Assembly: GCF_010365285.1 (NCBI RefSeq)
Contig: NZ_CP048286.1
Location: forward strand, 6,498,001 to 6,562,000
Source of the DNA: Paenibacillus rhizovicinus
GTDB lineage: Bacteria > Bacillota > Bacilli > Paenibacillales > Paenibacillaceae
Direction: 5' to 3'
DNA: 64,000 nucleotides
The translations under genes were made by a program, and so were the position numbers. Below the pieces are notes generated by a model. It was given only the letters and a program-made list of their open reading frames with translations. It was not told the origin of the DNA and made no database searches. Numbering within the stretch: the stretch's first letter is position 1; every line of letters begins with the position of its first letter. Shown here piece after piece: positions 24,143-33,282 of this stretch.

Positions 24143-24715
24143 ATGGCGGAAACGAGTCAGACGCAGTTAATGATGATAAAAGATGGGCTGGACGCGCTGC
24201 CTGCACTATCGCTGCCGGACGGCTATCAGGCGAGGAGCTTCCGTTCAGGCGATGAAGAGGCGTGGGAGCGGATCATCGGCGCATCCTTCGGCGAGGCTTA
24301 TTCCTTCGCGAAGCATATGACGGAAGACGAAGCCTATCGGCCGGAACGGGTATGGTTCGTATGCGACCGCAGCGGCGTGCCGGTTGCGACCGCTTCGGCT
24401 TGGTTCAGGCCGCAATGGAATGCGGACACCGGCTATCTGCATATGGTCGGGATTGTGCCGGAGCATGCCGGACGAGGTTTGGGCTTATGGGTCAGTCTGG
24501 CGGCGCTCCTGCAGATGAAGCAGGAGGGACGGACGCGGTGCGTGCTGCATACGGATAATTTCCGCCTGCCCGCGGTTAAGACCTATTTGAAGCTTGGCTA
24601 TATGCCCGAGGTCGTCGACGAGGCTCATGCCAATCGTTGGCGAGGACTGGCAGGCGTGCTGGGCAGACGGATCGATGGCGTAGATTCGTCTGGCAGCATC
24701 GTAAGCTTCGGCTAA
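24143..24715 (+). CDS. GNAT family N-acetyltransferase
   Basis: A 190-aa acetyltransferase. The core motif is LHMVGIVPEHAGRGLGLWVSLAAL (acetyl-CoA loop R-G-L-G), followed by CVLHTDNFRLPAVKTYLKLGYMPEV. Residues 1-40 precede the domain without recognised features. The ATG at 24143 has GGGGAGCGGG eight bases upstream. Substrate unknown. A hairpin terminator follows. Confidence 0.87.
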   Translation: MAETSQTQLMMIKDGLDALPALSLPDGYQARSFRSGDEEAWERIIGASFGEAYSFAKHMTEDEAYRPERVWFVCDRSGVPVATASAWFRPQWNADTGYLHMVGIVPEHAGRGLGLWVSLAALLQMKQEGRTRCVLHTDNFRLPAVKTYLKLGYMPEVVDEAHANRWRGLAGVLGRRIDGVDSSGSIVSFG

Positions 24716-24723
24716 CAAAAATC

Positions 24724-24768
24724 AGGGATCGTCCACGGAGTCTTCGGCAGACTTCGTGAACGATCCCT
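24724..24768 (+). terminator. Terminator of the acetyltransferase gene
   Basis: AGGGATCGT (24724-24732) pairs with ACGATCCCT (24760-24768), and the interior extends the stem through CACG and AGTCT/AGACT. The following T-run is short. Confidence 0.65.
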
Positions 24769-25016
24769 ATTTGTATGGCGATGCATTTAATTCGACAGGT
24801 CAGCGGCCTGCTCGATGAGCGCACGAATCGTCTTAACGCTCCCTTGATGCAGGTTATGTATCGATGACTATGAATCTCGCAGTTCATTATAGCATACGGA
24901 ATTCGGCCGATATATCGAAAATTGCTCATGACATCAGGGTAGCGTTGTGGTACCATGAAGTCGACTTTTCGCCATAATCCTACAAGAAACTACAATGAAT
25001 GCATAGGGAGCTATCG

Positions 25017-26582
25017 ATGGGTTCTTCACTAACCATGTACATTTCGCTTGTTGCGACATCCGGCGTTTTTTCCTTGTTCCTATTTTTGTATGCGTATACG
25101 AAACGGGCGGAAATGCCAGGTGCCCGGACGTTCATGCTCTATATGATTGCGCAATCCATCTATATTTTCTCGGTTGCGTTCCAGATGGTCAGCAGCTCGC
25201 TGGATGAAATCATGCGCTGGACGATCATTCAATATATCGGCATGGCCCCTTCGCCTGCGCTGGGACTCATGGTCGTGCTGCAATATATCGGCAAACCGGT
25301 GACCCGCAAAATGGGGACGGCGCTCTTCGTCATTCCGGCCGTGAGCATCATCATGGTCGCCACGAACGGGTATCATCATTTGTTCTATAAAGCGGTTACA
25401 GTCCGTCATGGATCGTCGCTGCCGTACACGGATATCGTCATCGGCCAGTTTTACGTCTTATCCGGCATATTCACGTTCGGTTCGATGCTTGCGGGCGTCA
25501 TCGTGCTGGCTCGCAGATGGCGGCACACGAAGCAGAATTACAAGAGGCAGCTCGCGACGTTGATTACCGGCCAGTTTCTGCCCATCGTGGCCGCCTTCGT
25601 TTATTTGATGGGTTTGATTCCGAACGGGATGGATCCGGTTCCGGTCGTCATTTGCATTACGTCGTCGATGTATATATGGGCGATCGTGTCCACGCAGATG
25701 CTGACGATCGTGCCGATTGCGAAAGAAATGATTTTCGAGAGCATGGACGAGGGCGTTGTCGTGCTCGATAACGCGAACCGGCTCATCGATTTCAACGGCG
25801 CCGCCAGCCGCATGCTGCCGCCGCTCGGGGACGGGATGATCGGTTTGTCGCTGGACGAGGCGTGGATCCGCATGACGGGTTCCGCGTTTCCGCTCGGCGG
25901 GATGTCCGGCATCGTGCAAGGTGAACTGAGGTGGAGCAATCCGAACGGCGAATTGTCCTACTATCAGGTCCGCGCTTCCGTCGTGCGCGGAAGAATCGGC
26001 GAAATCGTCGGCAATCTGTTGATGCTGATCGACGTCACGGAGGCAAGAAGGCTGCGGGATCAATTGGAGCAGCTTGCGTACCATGACGGATTGACGAAGC
26101 TTCTGAACCGTACGTCGTTCTTCCAGCGCGGCAAACGGCTGTTGAACGATACGCGGATAAACGGAGCGGCGGCTTCGGTCGTCTTGTTCGACATTGATTA
26201 TTTCAAGCGGATCAATGATACGTATGGGCATGAAACCGGGGATTTCGCGATCAAGCATGTCGCTGCCGTCGTCTCGCGGCAGCTTCCGCCAGAAGCGCTA
26301 TTCGCCAGGTACGGCGGGGAGGAATTCGTTATTTGCTTGCCGGCCGGGAGATCGGAAGCGGGGCGATTGGCGGAAGCTGCCCGCGCCGCGCTTGCCGCCG
26401 AACCGTTGCGCGCGAACGGGGAATCCATCGTCATTACGGCAAGCTTCGGCGTGTCCCAGTCCGCGGAATTCGACGGAGAGTCGCTGCCGATGCTGCTGAA
26501 GAACGCGGATATGGCGTTGTATGAAGCGAAAAGGGGAGGACGCAACCTCGTACGGTTATTCGAAGAGGCAGTTACGGTTTGA
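25017..26582 (+). CDS. Membrane diguanylate cyclase (7TM - PAS - GGDEF)
   Basis: A 521-aa c-di-GMP-synthesising enzyme. Residues about 5-230 hold seven helices of the histidine-kinase N-terminal 7TM type; about 240-350 is a PAS-like domain (MDEGVVVLDNANRLIDFNGAASRML); the rest is a GGDEF domain with intact active site FARYGGEEFVI and D(I)DYFKRINDTYGHETGD. No RxxD inhibitory I-site is present five residues before GGEEF, so product inhibition at that site is not expected. GGGAG lies six bases before the ATG at 25017. It is transcribed alone. Confidence 0.92.
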   Translation: MGSSLTMYISLVATSGVFSLFLFLYAYTKRAEMPGARTFMLYMIAQSIYIFSVAFQMVSSSLDEIMRWTIIQYIGMAPSPALGLMVVLQYIGKPVTRKMGTALFVIPAVSIIMVATNGYHHLFYKAVTVRHGSSLPYTDIVIGQFYVLSGIFTFGSMLAGVIVLARRWRHTKQNYKRQLATLITGQFLPIVAAFVYLMGLIPNGMDPVPVVICITSSMYIWAIVSTQMLTIVPIAKEMIFESMDEGVVVLDNANRLIDFNGAASRMLPPLGDGMIGLSLDEAWIRMTGSAFPLGGMSGIVQGELRWSNPNGELSYYQVRASVVRGRIGEIVGNLLMLIDVTEARRLRDQLEQLAYHDGLTKLLNRTSFFQRGKRLLNDTRINGAAASVVLFDIDYFKRINDTYGHETGDFAIKHVAAVVSRQLPPEALFARYGGEEFVICLPAGRSEAGRLAEAARAALAAEPLRANGESIVITASFGVSQSAEFDGESLPMLLKNADMALYEAKRGGRNLVRLFEEAVTV

Positions 26583-26633
26583 TTAACGGGTCTTTCAATC
26601 GAAGTTAGATAAGAAGTAGATGAAAGCGGATAG

Positions 26634-26675
26634 CGGATAGAAGACAACGGCAACGTTGTTTTCTATCCGTTTTTT
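26634..26675 (+). terminator. Terminator of the diguanylate cyclase gene
   Basis: CGGATAGAAGACAACG (26634-26649) pairs with CGTTGTTTTCTATCCG (26654-26669, one mismatch) around GCAA, followed by six T. Confidence 0.85.
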
Positions 26676-26913
26676 CGTGCTGTTCGAGAATTGCTGAGGA
26701 GCTTGTTTCCGATAGCGGCATATATTGCAGCTCCGCGCTCCCGTTCTTCTTCGAAGCCTGCGTCCCTGCAGCTCCAGACCGGTGCCTTGCTTGAAACGCC
26801 TGATGACCATATGCGAGTGTTGACATTGACGATGCCTTCCAGCACGTAGATTTTCTTGAACCAGAACCGTTCCAGCGCGGTTTCGTCTTCAGCAGCGCAT
26901 CGCTCCTCTTAGC
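26663..26913 (-). pseudogene. Possible gene remnant in the 26.7-27.1 kb gap
   Basis: On the minus strand an open stretch with coding character (KIYVLEGIVNVNTRIWSSG, FEEERERGAAIYAAIGNK) is closed by a stop upstream and lacks a start codon with ribosome binding site. Its 3' end overlaps the terminator of the cyclase gene. No family is recognised. The rest of the gap, 26930-27077, is AT-rich and seems empty. Confidence 0.2.
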
Positions 26914-27077
26914 AATAAACAAAGGATTTTACGTTATGAAACTTTACATATGATTGTGTGAGGTTTTGGTTTCAATTTGAAGCCGTTCGGTTGAGGATAC
27001 TATAACATTCGTAAATAAATTCGTCTATCGTCTAGATTTTATACTGGTTTTAGCCGCATTTGAGTTTACAGTTGCGA

Positions 27078-27107
27078 TTGACGAGATCGTAATCGGACTT
27101 TTATAAT
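27078..27107 (+). promoter_or_regulatory. Promoter of the phytanoyl-CoA dioxygenase family gene
   Basis: TTGACG (27078-27083), an 18-base spacer and a perfect TATAAT (27102-27107) precede the start by about 85 bases. Confidence 0.6.
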
Positions 27108-27190
27108 CATGTTAGGAAACATAACGCATGTATTACATATTATCGGCTGCATCGAGCATTTAAAGTCCATTTGCAGGAGGAGGAGTCCGA

Positions 27191-27961
27191 GTGGGATATG
27201 TAATTACGAGGGAGCAAACCGATTTTTTCCGGAATGAGGGGTACATTCAATTGGACGACGTGCTGACCGAAGCCCAGATCGAAGAACTGTCCGATTATTT
27301 GAACGAGGTCATGCAAGCCAAGTCGGACGGCGGAGATAATCCGGAGCTAGACCGCGTCCTCAAAATGAGGATGAACACTTGGAAGGAATCCGCGGGCATG
27401 GCGAAATACTCCCTCAGTCCGCGGCTCGCGGAGCTTGCCATGCAGCTGGCAGGACTGTCCGGCGTGCGATTGTTCCATGATCAGGCCTTCTGGAAGATGC
27501 CCGGCGATTCCAAGCCTACGCCGTGGCATCAAGACGCGACGTATTTTCCCATGAAAGAGTCCGAGGTCATGACGATGTGGATCCCGCTCGACGACGTCGA
27601 CGAGAACAATGGATGTCTGTCTTTCGTCCCCCGCTCGCATCAAGCCGGGAAGCTGGACAACGTCGATTTCGTCAATCCGGTCGATCTGTTCGATCTGGCC
27701 AAATCGACGTCCGCTGCTGGGACGGAGCCCGTCACGGTTCCGCTCAAACGCGGCAGTTGCACGGTGCATCACGGGTTGACGTTCCATTACGCCTATGCGA
27801 ACAAGACCGATAAGCCCCGGCGGGTGCTCACGATCGTTTACATGCCCGAGCATGCGACGTTCGATGGCGGCAGCAATCATTTTTTGATGCGAGGGATGGA
27901 TTTCGAGGACGGAGACGCCATCGTCGGCGACATGTTTCCCGTTCTGGCAAGACGCAGCTGA
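27191..27961 (+). CDS. Phytanoyl-CoA dioxygenase (PhyH) family protein
   Basis: A 256-aa Fe(II)/2-oxoglutarate-dependent oxygenase. The iron ligands are H113 and D115 (PWHQDATYF) and a distal histidine in TVHHGLTFHYA (H193 by family pattern), with PRRVL supplying the 2-oxoglutarate-binding arginine. It starts at GTG 27191 behind AGGAGGAGG. It hydroxylates an unknown small molecule; relatives act on phytanoyl-CoA, ectoine and natural products. No pathway partner adjoins it. Confidence 0.9.
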   Translation: MGYVITREQTDFFRNEGYIQLDDVLTEAQIEELSDYLNEVMQAKSDGGDNPELDRVLKMRMNTWKESAGMAKYSLSPRLAELAMQLAGLSGVRLFHDQAFWKMPGDSKPTPWHQDATYFPMKESEVMTMWIPLDDVDENNGCLSFVPRSHQAGKLDNVDFVNPVDLFDLAKSTSAAGTEPVTVPLKRGSCTVHHGLTFHYAYANKTDKPRRVLTIVYMPEHATFDGGSNHFLMRGMDFEDGDAIVGDMFPVLARRS

Positions 27962-28241
27962 AATGCGCCGAAATGCATGTGGAGCCTGATTGGAACCGTC
28001 CCGGAATGGAGAGCGGTGACGGTCGGGCTTCTTTTTGTTGCGATTCTGGGTAAGAAACAGAGAAGAGACGGATTGCGCCGCTTGCGAACGGCGAAATCAG
28101 CCGTTCGGGCTGGTCTAGCTCTGGCTATGCGATTGGTAAGCATGGGAAGCACAGGGTATACTGGAAGCATAGCAGCATCGACATACCTCTCTGGCCGTAA
28201 GTGAGCACGTCCATTTTAGCATCGAAGGAGCCGTGATTCGT

Positions 28242-28550
28242 GTGAGAGAAACAATCGGAAAGGCCTTTTCGCTAGGCCTTGGCCTGGCGCATGCGGGCAA
28301 GGAGCAAGTGGAGAAAACGTTCGACGAGCTCGTTAAGAAAGGCGAGGTCAGCAAGACGGAATCCAAAGCGCTGGTGGAAGAATTACTGGTCAAAGGCGAC
28401 GAGTTTCGAAATCGGATCGAAACGCTGGCGCGCGAGCGCGTTCAATCCCTGCTGGGCGAGAACAAGCTGGCGACGAAGGAGGATATCGCCCGCATCGAGC
28501 AGCGTCTGGACGCGCTGGAACGGGAACGGTTGAATCCGTCCGGGCAATGA
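28242..28550 (+). CDS. Phasin-like / PhaF-type coiled-coil protein
   Basis: A 102-aa helical, charged protein (GKEQVEKTFDELVKKGEVSKTESKALVEELLVKGDEF, then coiled coil ATKEDIARIEQRLDALERE). It resembles short proteins annotated as phasin family or polyhydroxyalkanoate synthesis regulator. GTG at 28242 stands eleven bases from AAGGAG; GTG at 28233 is only two bases from it. It ends 13 bases before a UbiB-family gene, an association I recall from Paenibacillus genomes. No PHA synthase is present, so a membrane or UbiB-linked role is likelier than granule coating. Confidence 0.8.
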   Translation: MRETIGKAFSLGLGLAHAGKEQVEKTFDELVKKGEVSKTESKALVEELLVKGDEFRNRIETLARERVQSLLGENKLATKEDIARIEQRLDALERERLNPSGQ

Positions 28551-28563
28551 TCGGAGGCTGGCG

Positions 28564-30237
28564 ATGAACGCGGGGAAACGGCTTCGGCAATTGCAGCGGT
28601 ACCGGACGATCGCCACGGCTTTTGCGCGCAACGGGCTAGGGTACGTGTCGCATGAAATGGGGATCACCGATAAGCTGCTGTTCTTTCGAAGCGAAGAGAA
28701 GAAGGAGCTGCATGCGAAGAGCCTCGGCGAACGCATCCGGCTCATGCTGGAAGAATTGGGACCGACCTTCGTGAAGCTGGGGCAGATCGCCAGCACGCGT
28801 CCCGATCTCGTTCCGGCCGATATCGTTGCGGAATTGGAGCGGCTGCAGGACAACGTGCCTGCCGCGCCGTTCGAAGAGATCGCTCCCATCATCGAAGAGG
28901 ATCTGGGAGCGCCCGTCGGGCAATTGTTTCGTTCCTTCTCCGAGGAGCCGCTGGCCGCGGCTTCGATCGGCCAAGTGTATCGGGCTTGCTTGCACGACGG
29001 CACCGCGGTTGCGGTTAAAGTGCAGCGTCCGGGCATTCAGCGGCTGATCGAGACGGATATGGAAATTTTGGCGGACTGGGCCCGGCTGGCCGAAAGCACG
29101 ATGGAGTGGGCGCGTAACTACAAGCTGCGGGAGATTATCGACGAGCTCAGCCATGTGCTGCGCAAGGAGCTGGACTATGCCTTGGAAGGGCGCAACGCCG
29201 AACGGTTTCTAACCCAGAGCGAGCCTTTGGCGCATGTGCATGTGCCGGAGGTTTATTGGGATTACAGCTCGAAGCGCGTGCTCACGATGGCATTCGTGGA
29301 AGGGATCAAGCTGTCCGACCGCGTAGAGCTGGAACGGGCAGGGCTGGATACGCGCATGCTTGCGGACCGGTTCGCGACGACGATCCTCCACCAAATTCTC
29401 GTAACCGGCCACTACCACGGCGATCCGCATCCCGGCAACGTGCTGGCGCTTCAGGACGGCAGCTTGGCGCTGCTCGACTTCGGCATGGTCGGCCGGCTGA
29501 ATCCCGGCATGAAGAAGCAGTTCGTATCGTTCATCATCGCGCTGCGCAATCACAGCTCGAAAGGCGTCATGCGCGCAATAACCAATATGGGCGTCATTCC
29601 GGATGACGCCGATATGGAAATGCTCGGCGCCGACGTCGACGAAATGCGAGAGAAATATTACAAATTACCGCTCAACCGCATCAGTTTCGGCGAAGTCGTG
29701 AACGACCTGTTCTCGCTGACGTTCCGGCATCGGATCCGCATTCCGGCGGAAATGACCTTGCTCGGCAAAGCGCTGCTGACGATGGAAGGCGTCGTCACGG
29801 CGCTGGACCCGGAATTCAGCGTCTTCGACGTGGCCGAGCCGTTCGGCAAGAAGCTGTTCCTCGAGCGGATCGATCCTCGCAATATCGTGAAGAATTGGAT
29901 GGAGGACGTACCGGAGATGATCGATTTGATCAGCGACGTGCCGCTCAGCCTGAAGCAGCTGTCGCGGATCATCCGGCAAGGAAAGCTGCGCGTCGAGGTG
30001 GCCTCCCCGCAGGTGGACGCGCTGACGAAGCAAATGGACCGGATCAGCAGCCGGCTGTCGTTCAGCATCGTGCTGCTCTCGCTTAGCATCTTAATGGTCG
30101 GCTTGATCATCGGCGCCGCGTTGAACCATTCGAAATCCGTGTTCTGGCATGTCCCGATTATCGAAGTCGGATTCTTCGTCGCCTTGTTCATGTTCGTATG
30201 GCTCATCTTCGGCATGTTCCGCTCAGGACGTTTCTGA
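28564..30237 (+). CDS. ABC1/UbiB family atypical kinase
   Basis: A 557-aa protein of the UbiB/ADCK group. It has the KxGQ motif (FVKLGQIASTRPDLVP, K71/Q74), the alanine-rich loop AAASIGQVY, the ATP-binding lysine in VAVKVQRPG, the catalytic GHYHGDPHPGN and metal-binding LLDFGMVG. Two helices lie at the C-terminus (about 498-515 and 528-550). Relatives support quinone synthesis through ATPase activity and lipid interaction; Firmicutes make menaquinone, so the role is open. It forms a two-gene unit with the phasin-like protein. Confidence 0.9.
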   Translation: MNAGKRLRQLQRYRTIATAFARNGLGYVSHEMGITDKLLFFRSEEKKELHAKSLGERIRLMLEELGPTFVKLGQIASTRPDLVPADIVAELERLQDNVPAAPFEEIAPIIEEDLGAPVGQLFRSFSEEPLAAASIGQVYRACLHDGTAVAVKVQRPGIQRLIETDMEILADWARLAESTMEWARNYKLREIIDELSHVLRKELDYALEGRNAERFLTQSEPLAHVHVPEVYWDYSSKRVLTMAFVEGIKLSDRVELERAGLDTRMLADRFATTILHQILVTGHYHGDPHPGNVLALQDGSLALLDFGMVGRLNPGMKKQFVSFIIALRNHSSKGVMRAITNMGVIPDDADMEMLGADVDEMREKYYKLPLNRISFGEVVNDLFSLTFRHRIRIPAEMTLLGKALLTMEGVVTALDPEFSVFDVAEPFGKKLFLERIDPRNIVKNWMEDVPEMIDLISDVPLSLKQLSRIIRQGKLRVEVASPQVDALTKQMDRISSRLSFSIVLLSLSILMVGLIIGAALNHSKSVFWHVPIIEVGFFVALFMFVWLIFGMFRSGRF

Positions 30238-30355
30238 GACGGCAGCTTTGTTTCTTCGCAGCACGGATTCTTGCATGTAAGGAAGAGGTCAGCTAGAATG
30301 ACGCCAACGCGTATCCATTGAAAATGTAAGCGTTATTGAATATGAACATCCGTCT

Positions 30356-30391
30356 AGAGCTTTGAATAGGATATTACCTATTCGAAGCTCT
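30356..30391 (+). terminator. Terminator of the ubiB-like operon
   Basis: AGAGCTTTGAATAGG pairs with CCTATTCGAAGCTCT (one mismatch) around ATATTA and is followed by a T-rich tract. Confidence 0.8.
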
Positions 30392-30500
30392 TTGTGTTTT
30401 TCCGGTGTTTGCGCCGGCGGACCGGTTCGGGCGCACCGTTCACATACAGCTTAATTGTGCATGAAATGAAGGACATTATGGTTGGTAAAGGAGAGTCATC

Positions 30501-31511
30501 ATGAAAAAAACGATCAAACCAGTGCTTCTGCTGCTGGTTGCCCTGCTGCTTACGATGACGGCGGCCTGCGGCAAAAGCTCCAAATCGGATGAATTGACGA
30601 CCGTCAAATTTTCCGAGGTTATCCGTTCGATTTTCTACGCGCCGCATTACGTTGCCATGTCGCAGGGCTTCTTCAAGGAGCAGGGCCTGAACGTGGACAT
30701 GAACACGGCGCAGGGTTCCGACAAAGGCGCGGCCGCGCTGATCGCCGGCACCGCGGACATCTCCATGGTCGGACCGGAAACGACCATCTATATCTACAAT
30801 CAGAAGGGCGACAAGACGCTCAAAGTATTCCATCAGCTGACCGCGAAGGACGGTTCCTTCCTGCTTTCCCGGGAGAAAATCGACAACTTCAAGTGGAGCG
30901 ATCTCGCAGGCAAGACGGTCATCGGCTGGAGACCGGGCAGCTCGCCGCAGATGGTGCTGAACTCGCAGCTGACGAAAGAACAAGTCGCCGGCGTGAACGT
31001 CATCACGAACATCGCATCGCCCGCAATGGCAGGCGCGTTCACGAGCGGCCAAGGCGACTTCATTCAAGTCTTCGAGCCGGTCGCGTCGACGCTCGTCAAA
31101 GAAGGCAAGGCCTACTACGTCGCTTCGCTCGGCGAAGATTTCGGTCCTTATCCGGAAACGTCCTACGTAGCGACATCCGATTTCATCAAATCGCATCCGG
31201 ACATCGTCAAGAAGTTTTCGGCTGCAGTCTCCGAAGGCGCAAAATGGCTGAACACGGCTTCCGACGACCAAATCGTCAGCGCATTGCGTCCTTACTTCGA
31301 AGGCACGTCGGATGATCTCATCCTTCAATCCGTCAACAGATACAAAGCGCAAGGAACATGGCCGACCGATCCCGAGCTGACGCAAGCGCAATTCGACGTG
31401 CTGCAGAACGTGCTGGTCGAGAATGGCGTGCTGAAAGCGGAAGACAAGATCGGCAAGATGGAAGACGTCGTCGACATGAGCTTCGTGCAGCAGCTCGGAA
31501 AGTCGAAGTGA
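30501..31511 (+). CDS. ABC importer substrate-binding lipoprotein (NMT1/SsuA-like)
   Basis: A 336-aa lipoprotein: signal KPVLLLLVALLLTMTAAC, then a periplasmic-binding-protein domain of the NMT1/SsuA/ThiY type (FYAPHYVAMSQGFFKEQGLNVD, GAAALIAGTADISMVGPE). Family ligands include sulfonates, taurine, nitrate and the thiamin precursor HMP. I see no thiamin riboswitch or sulfur-metabolism gene to decide between them. AAAGGAG lies before the ATG. First of a three-gene ABC operon. Confidence 0.9.
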   Translation: MKKTIKPVLLLLVALLLTMTAACGKSSKSDELTTVKFSEVIRSIFYAPHYVAMSQGFFKEQGLNVDMNTAQGSDKGAAALIAGTADISMVGPETTIYIYNQKGDKTLKVFHQLTAKDGSFLLSREKIDNFKWSDLAGKTVIGWRPGSSPQMVLNSQLTKEQVAGVNVITNIASPAMAGAFTSGQGDFIQVFEPVASTLVKEGKAYYVASLGEDFGPYPETSYVATSDFIKSHPDIVKKFSAAVSEGAKWLNTASDDQIVSALRPYFEGTSDDLILQSVNRYKAQGTWPTDPELTQAQFDVLQNVLVENGVLKAEDKIGKMEDVVDMSFVQQLGKSK

Positions 31512-31515
31512 TCCG

Positions 31516-32331
31516 ATGATGCACAGGGAGAGCGGTGCGCAACCGCGGCATGAGGAGCATATTCGGCTGGACGGCGTCGGGCTGAGCTATTTTACGCCCA
31601 GGGAAGAAACCGAAGCGCTGCGCGATATTTCGCTCTCGATCGGCAAGGGCGAATTCATCAGCATCGTAGGCCCGAGCGGCTGCGGCAAGAGCACGCTGCT
31701 CTCCCTGATTTCCGGCATGCTGAAGCCGACGAGCGGGAAGGTCTTGATCGACGGCGCGGAGGTGACGGAGCCTTCCGTTAAAGTCGGATATATGCTGCAG
31801 CACGACCATTTGTTCGAATGGCGGGACGTGCTCGGCAATGTCACCGTCGGCGCGGAAATTCGGCGGATGGAGAAGCAGGCGGCGAAGCGCAAAGGCGCGG
31901 AGCTGCTCGCCCGGTACGGTCTCGGCGACTTCTTGCGCCATGCGCCGGCCCAGCTGTCGGGCGGCATGCGGCAGCGGGTAGCGCTCATCCGCACGCTCGT
32001 CGCGGAGCCGGATATCCTGCTGCTCGACGAGCCTTTCTCCGCGCTCGATTATCAGACGCGGCTGACGTTGTCGGAGGAAGTATTCCGCATTATCAAGGAC
32101 CAAGGCAAGACGGCGGTGCTCGTCACGCACGACTTGTCGGAAGCCATAAGCATGGCGGACCGGGTGCTGGTCATGGCGAAACGTCCGAGCACGATCGCTG
32201 CGGTTCACGATATCGTCTTCGACGAAGGCGACCGGCTGTCGCCTTGGCGCAAGCGTCAGGCCGCCAAGTATCACGACTACTTCAATGCGATCTGGAAGGA
32301 GCTGGAGGACCATGTCGTCTCCCCTTTATGA
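31516..32331 (+). CDS. ABC importer ATP-binding protein (SsuB/TauB-like)
   Basis: A 271-aa ATPase that would energise the importer. Walker A GPSGCGKST, signature LSGGMRQR, Walker B ILLLDEPFSALD and the switch VTHDLSEAI are all intact. It starts four bases after the substrate-binding gene, and its end overlaps the permease gene by 20 bases. It belongs to the nitrate/sulfonate/taurine group of ATPases. Confidence 0.93.
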   Translation: MMHRESGAQPRHEEHIRLDGVGLSYFTPREETEALRDISLSIGKGEFISIVGPSGCGKSTLLSLISGMLKPTSGKVLIDGAEVTEPSVKVGYMLQHDHLFEWRDVLGNVTVGAEIRRMEKQAAKRKGAELLARYGLGDFLRHAPAQLSGGMRQRVALIRTLVAEPDILLLDEPFSALDYQTRLTLSEEVFRIIKDQGKTAVLVTHDLSEAISMADRVLVMAKRPSTIAAVHDIVFDEGDRLSPWRKRQAAKYHDYFNAIWKELEDHVVSPL

Positions 32332-33112
32332 ACGCTACCTCCGGGCTCAGCGGCGCAGGCAGTGGCTGATTTGGCTGACTCGGCTCGTGCTTCTGGCAGC
32401 ATTTCTCTTCTTATGGGAATTCGCGGCACGCTGGCAATGGGTCGATTCGATGCTTACGAGCAAGCCGTCCCAGCTATGGACGTCATTTCGCGACCTGGCA
32501 AGTGGAGGCAGTCTGTATCATCATCTATGGATTACCTCGCAGGAGACGCTGATCGGCATCGCGCTTTCGATGGTGGTCGGATCGGCGATCGCGATTCTGT
32601 TCTGGTGGTCGACGTTCGCCTCGAAGGTGCTCGATCCGTATATGGTCGTGTTGAACGCACTGCCGAAGGTGGCGCTGGGGCCGATATTTTTCATCTGGCT
32701 AGGTGACCGGTACTCGGTGTACGGCATGGCGGTCGCGATTTCCGTTATCGTGACGATCATTATGATCGAGAGCGGATTCAAGGAAATCAGCCGCACGAAG
32801 CTCAGGCTTATGGAGTCGTTCGGTGCGACCAAGCTGCAAATGCTGGGGATGGTGCTGCTGCCGGCAAGCGTGCCTCACCTGATCTCGACGCTCAAGGTGA
32901 ACGTCGGACTGACGCTCGTCGGCGTCATCATGGGCGAGTTTCTATCCTCGAAAGCAGGGCTGGGTTATCTGATCATCTATGGCGGCCAAGTGTTCCAAAT
33001 GAATTTGGTCATGGTCAGCATCGCGCTGCTCGCGCTGTTGTCCGTGGTCTTGTACGGGCTCGTGAACCTGCTGGAACGTTTCGCGAAGCGCAACTACCAT
33101 CATGAGTCATGA
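32312..33112 (+). CDS. ABC importer permease (SsuC/TauC-like)
   Basis: A 266-aa inner-membrane permease with about six helices and the EAA loop (MESFGATKLQMLGMVLLPASVPHL) that docks on the ATPase. The ATG at 32312 is chosen because AAGGAG lies nine bases before it. It completes the operon with the substrate-binding and ATPase genes. Confidence 0.92.
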   Translation: MSSPLYERYLRAQRRRQWLIWLTRLVLLAAFLFLWEFAARWQWVDSMLTSKPSQLWTSFRDLASGGSLYHHLWITSQETLIGIALSMVVGSAIAILFWWSTFASKVLDPYMVVLNALPKVALGPIFFIWLGDRYSVYGMAVAISVIVTIIMIESGFKEISRTKLRLMESFGATKLQMLGMVLLPASVPHLISTLKVNVGLTLVGVIMGEFLSSKAGLGYLIIYGGQVFQMNLVMVSIALLALLSVVLYGLVNLLERFAKRNYHHES

Positions 33113-33156
33113 CTCACTCATTGAAGCATGAACTGGCCGGGAAGCCGGAACATACG

Positions 33157-33229
33157 AAGCCGCTCATCATCGGAGCCGCGGAGGGCGAAGCATACGACCA
33201 TCCGGGGCGCGGTGAAGAGCGGCTTTTTG
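33157..33229 (+). terminator. Probable terminator of the ABC importer operon
   Basis: AAGCCGCTC (33157-33165) can pair with GAGCGGCTT (33217-33225) before five T. The loop is long (51 bases), so this is less certain. Confidence 0.5.
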
Positions 33230-33282
33230 GTTTGCTGCAAGGGGAATAGGGTAATAGGCGATAGCAGGCGACGATGCGAAAA

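Noticed and set aside
27977-28204. 75-codon plus-strand frame between the PhyH-family and phasin-like genes
   Set aside because: No ribosome binding site, and composition turns into random basic sequence after a short hydrophobic stretch.
30392-30500. Thiamin or sulfur riboswitch before the ABC importer
   Set aside because: None of the conserved core elements of a TPP or SAM riboswitch is visible in this short leader.
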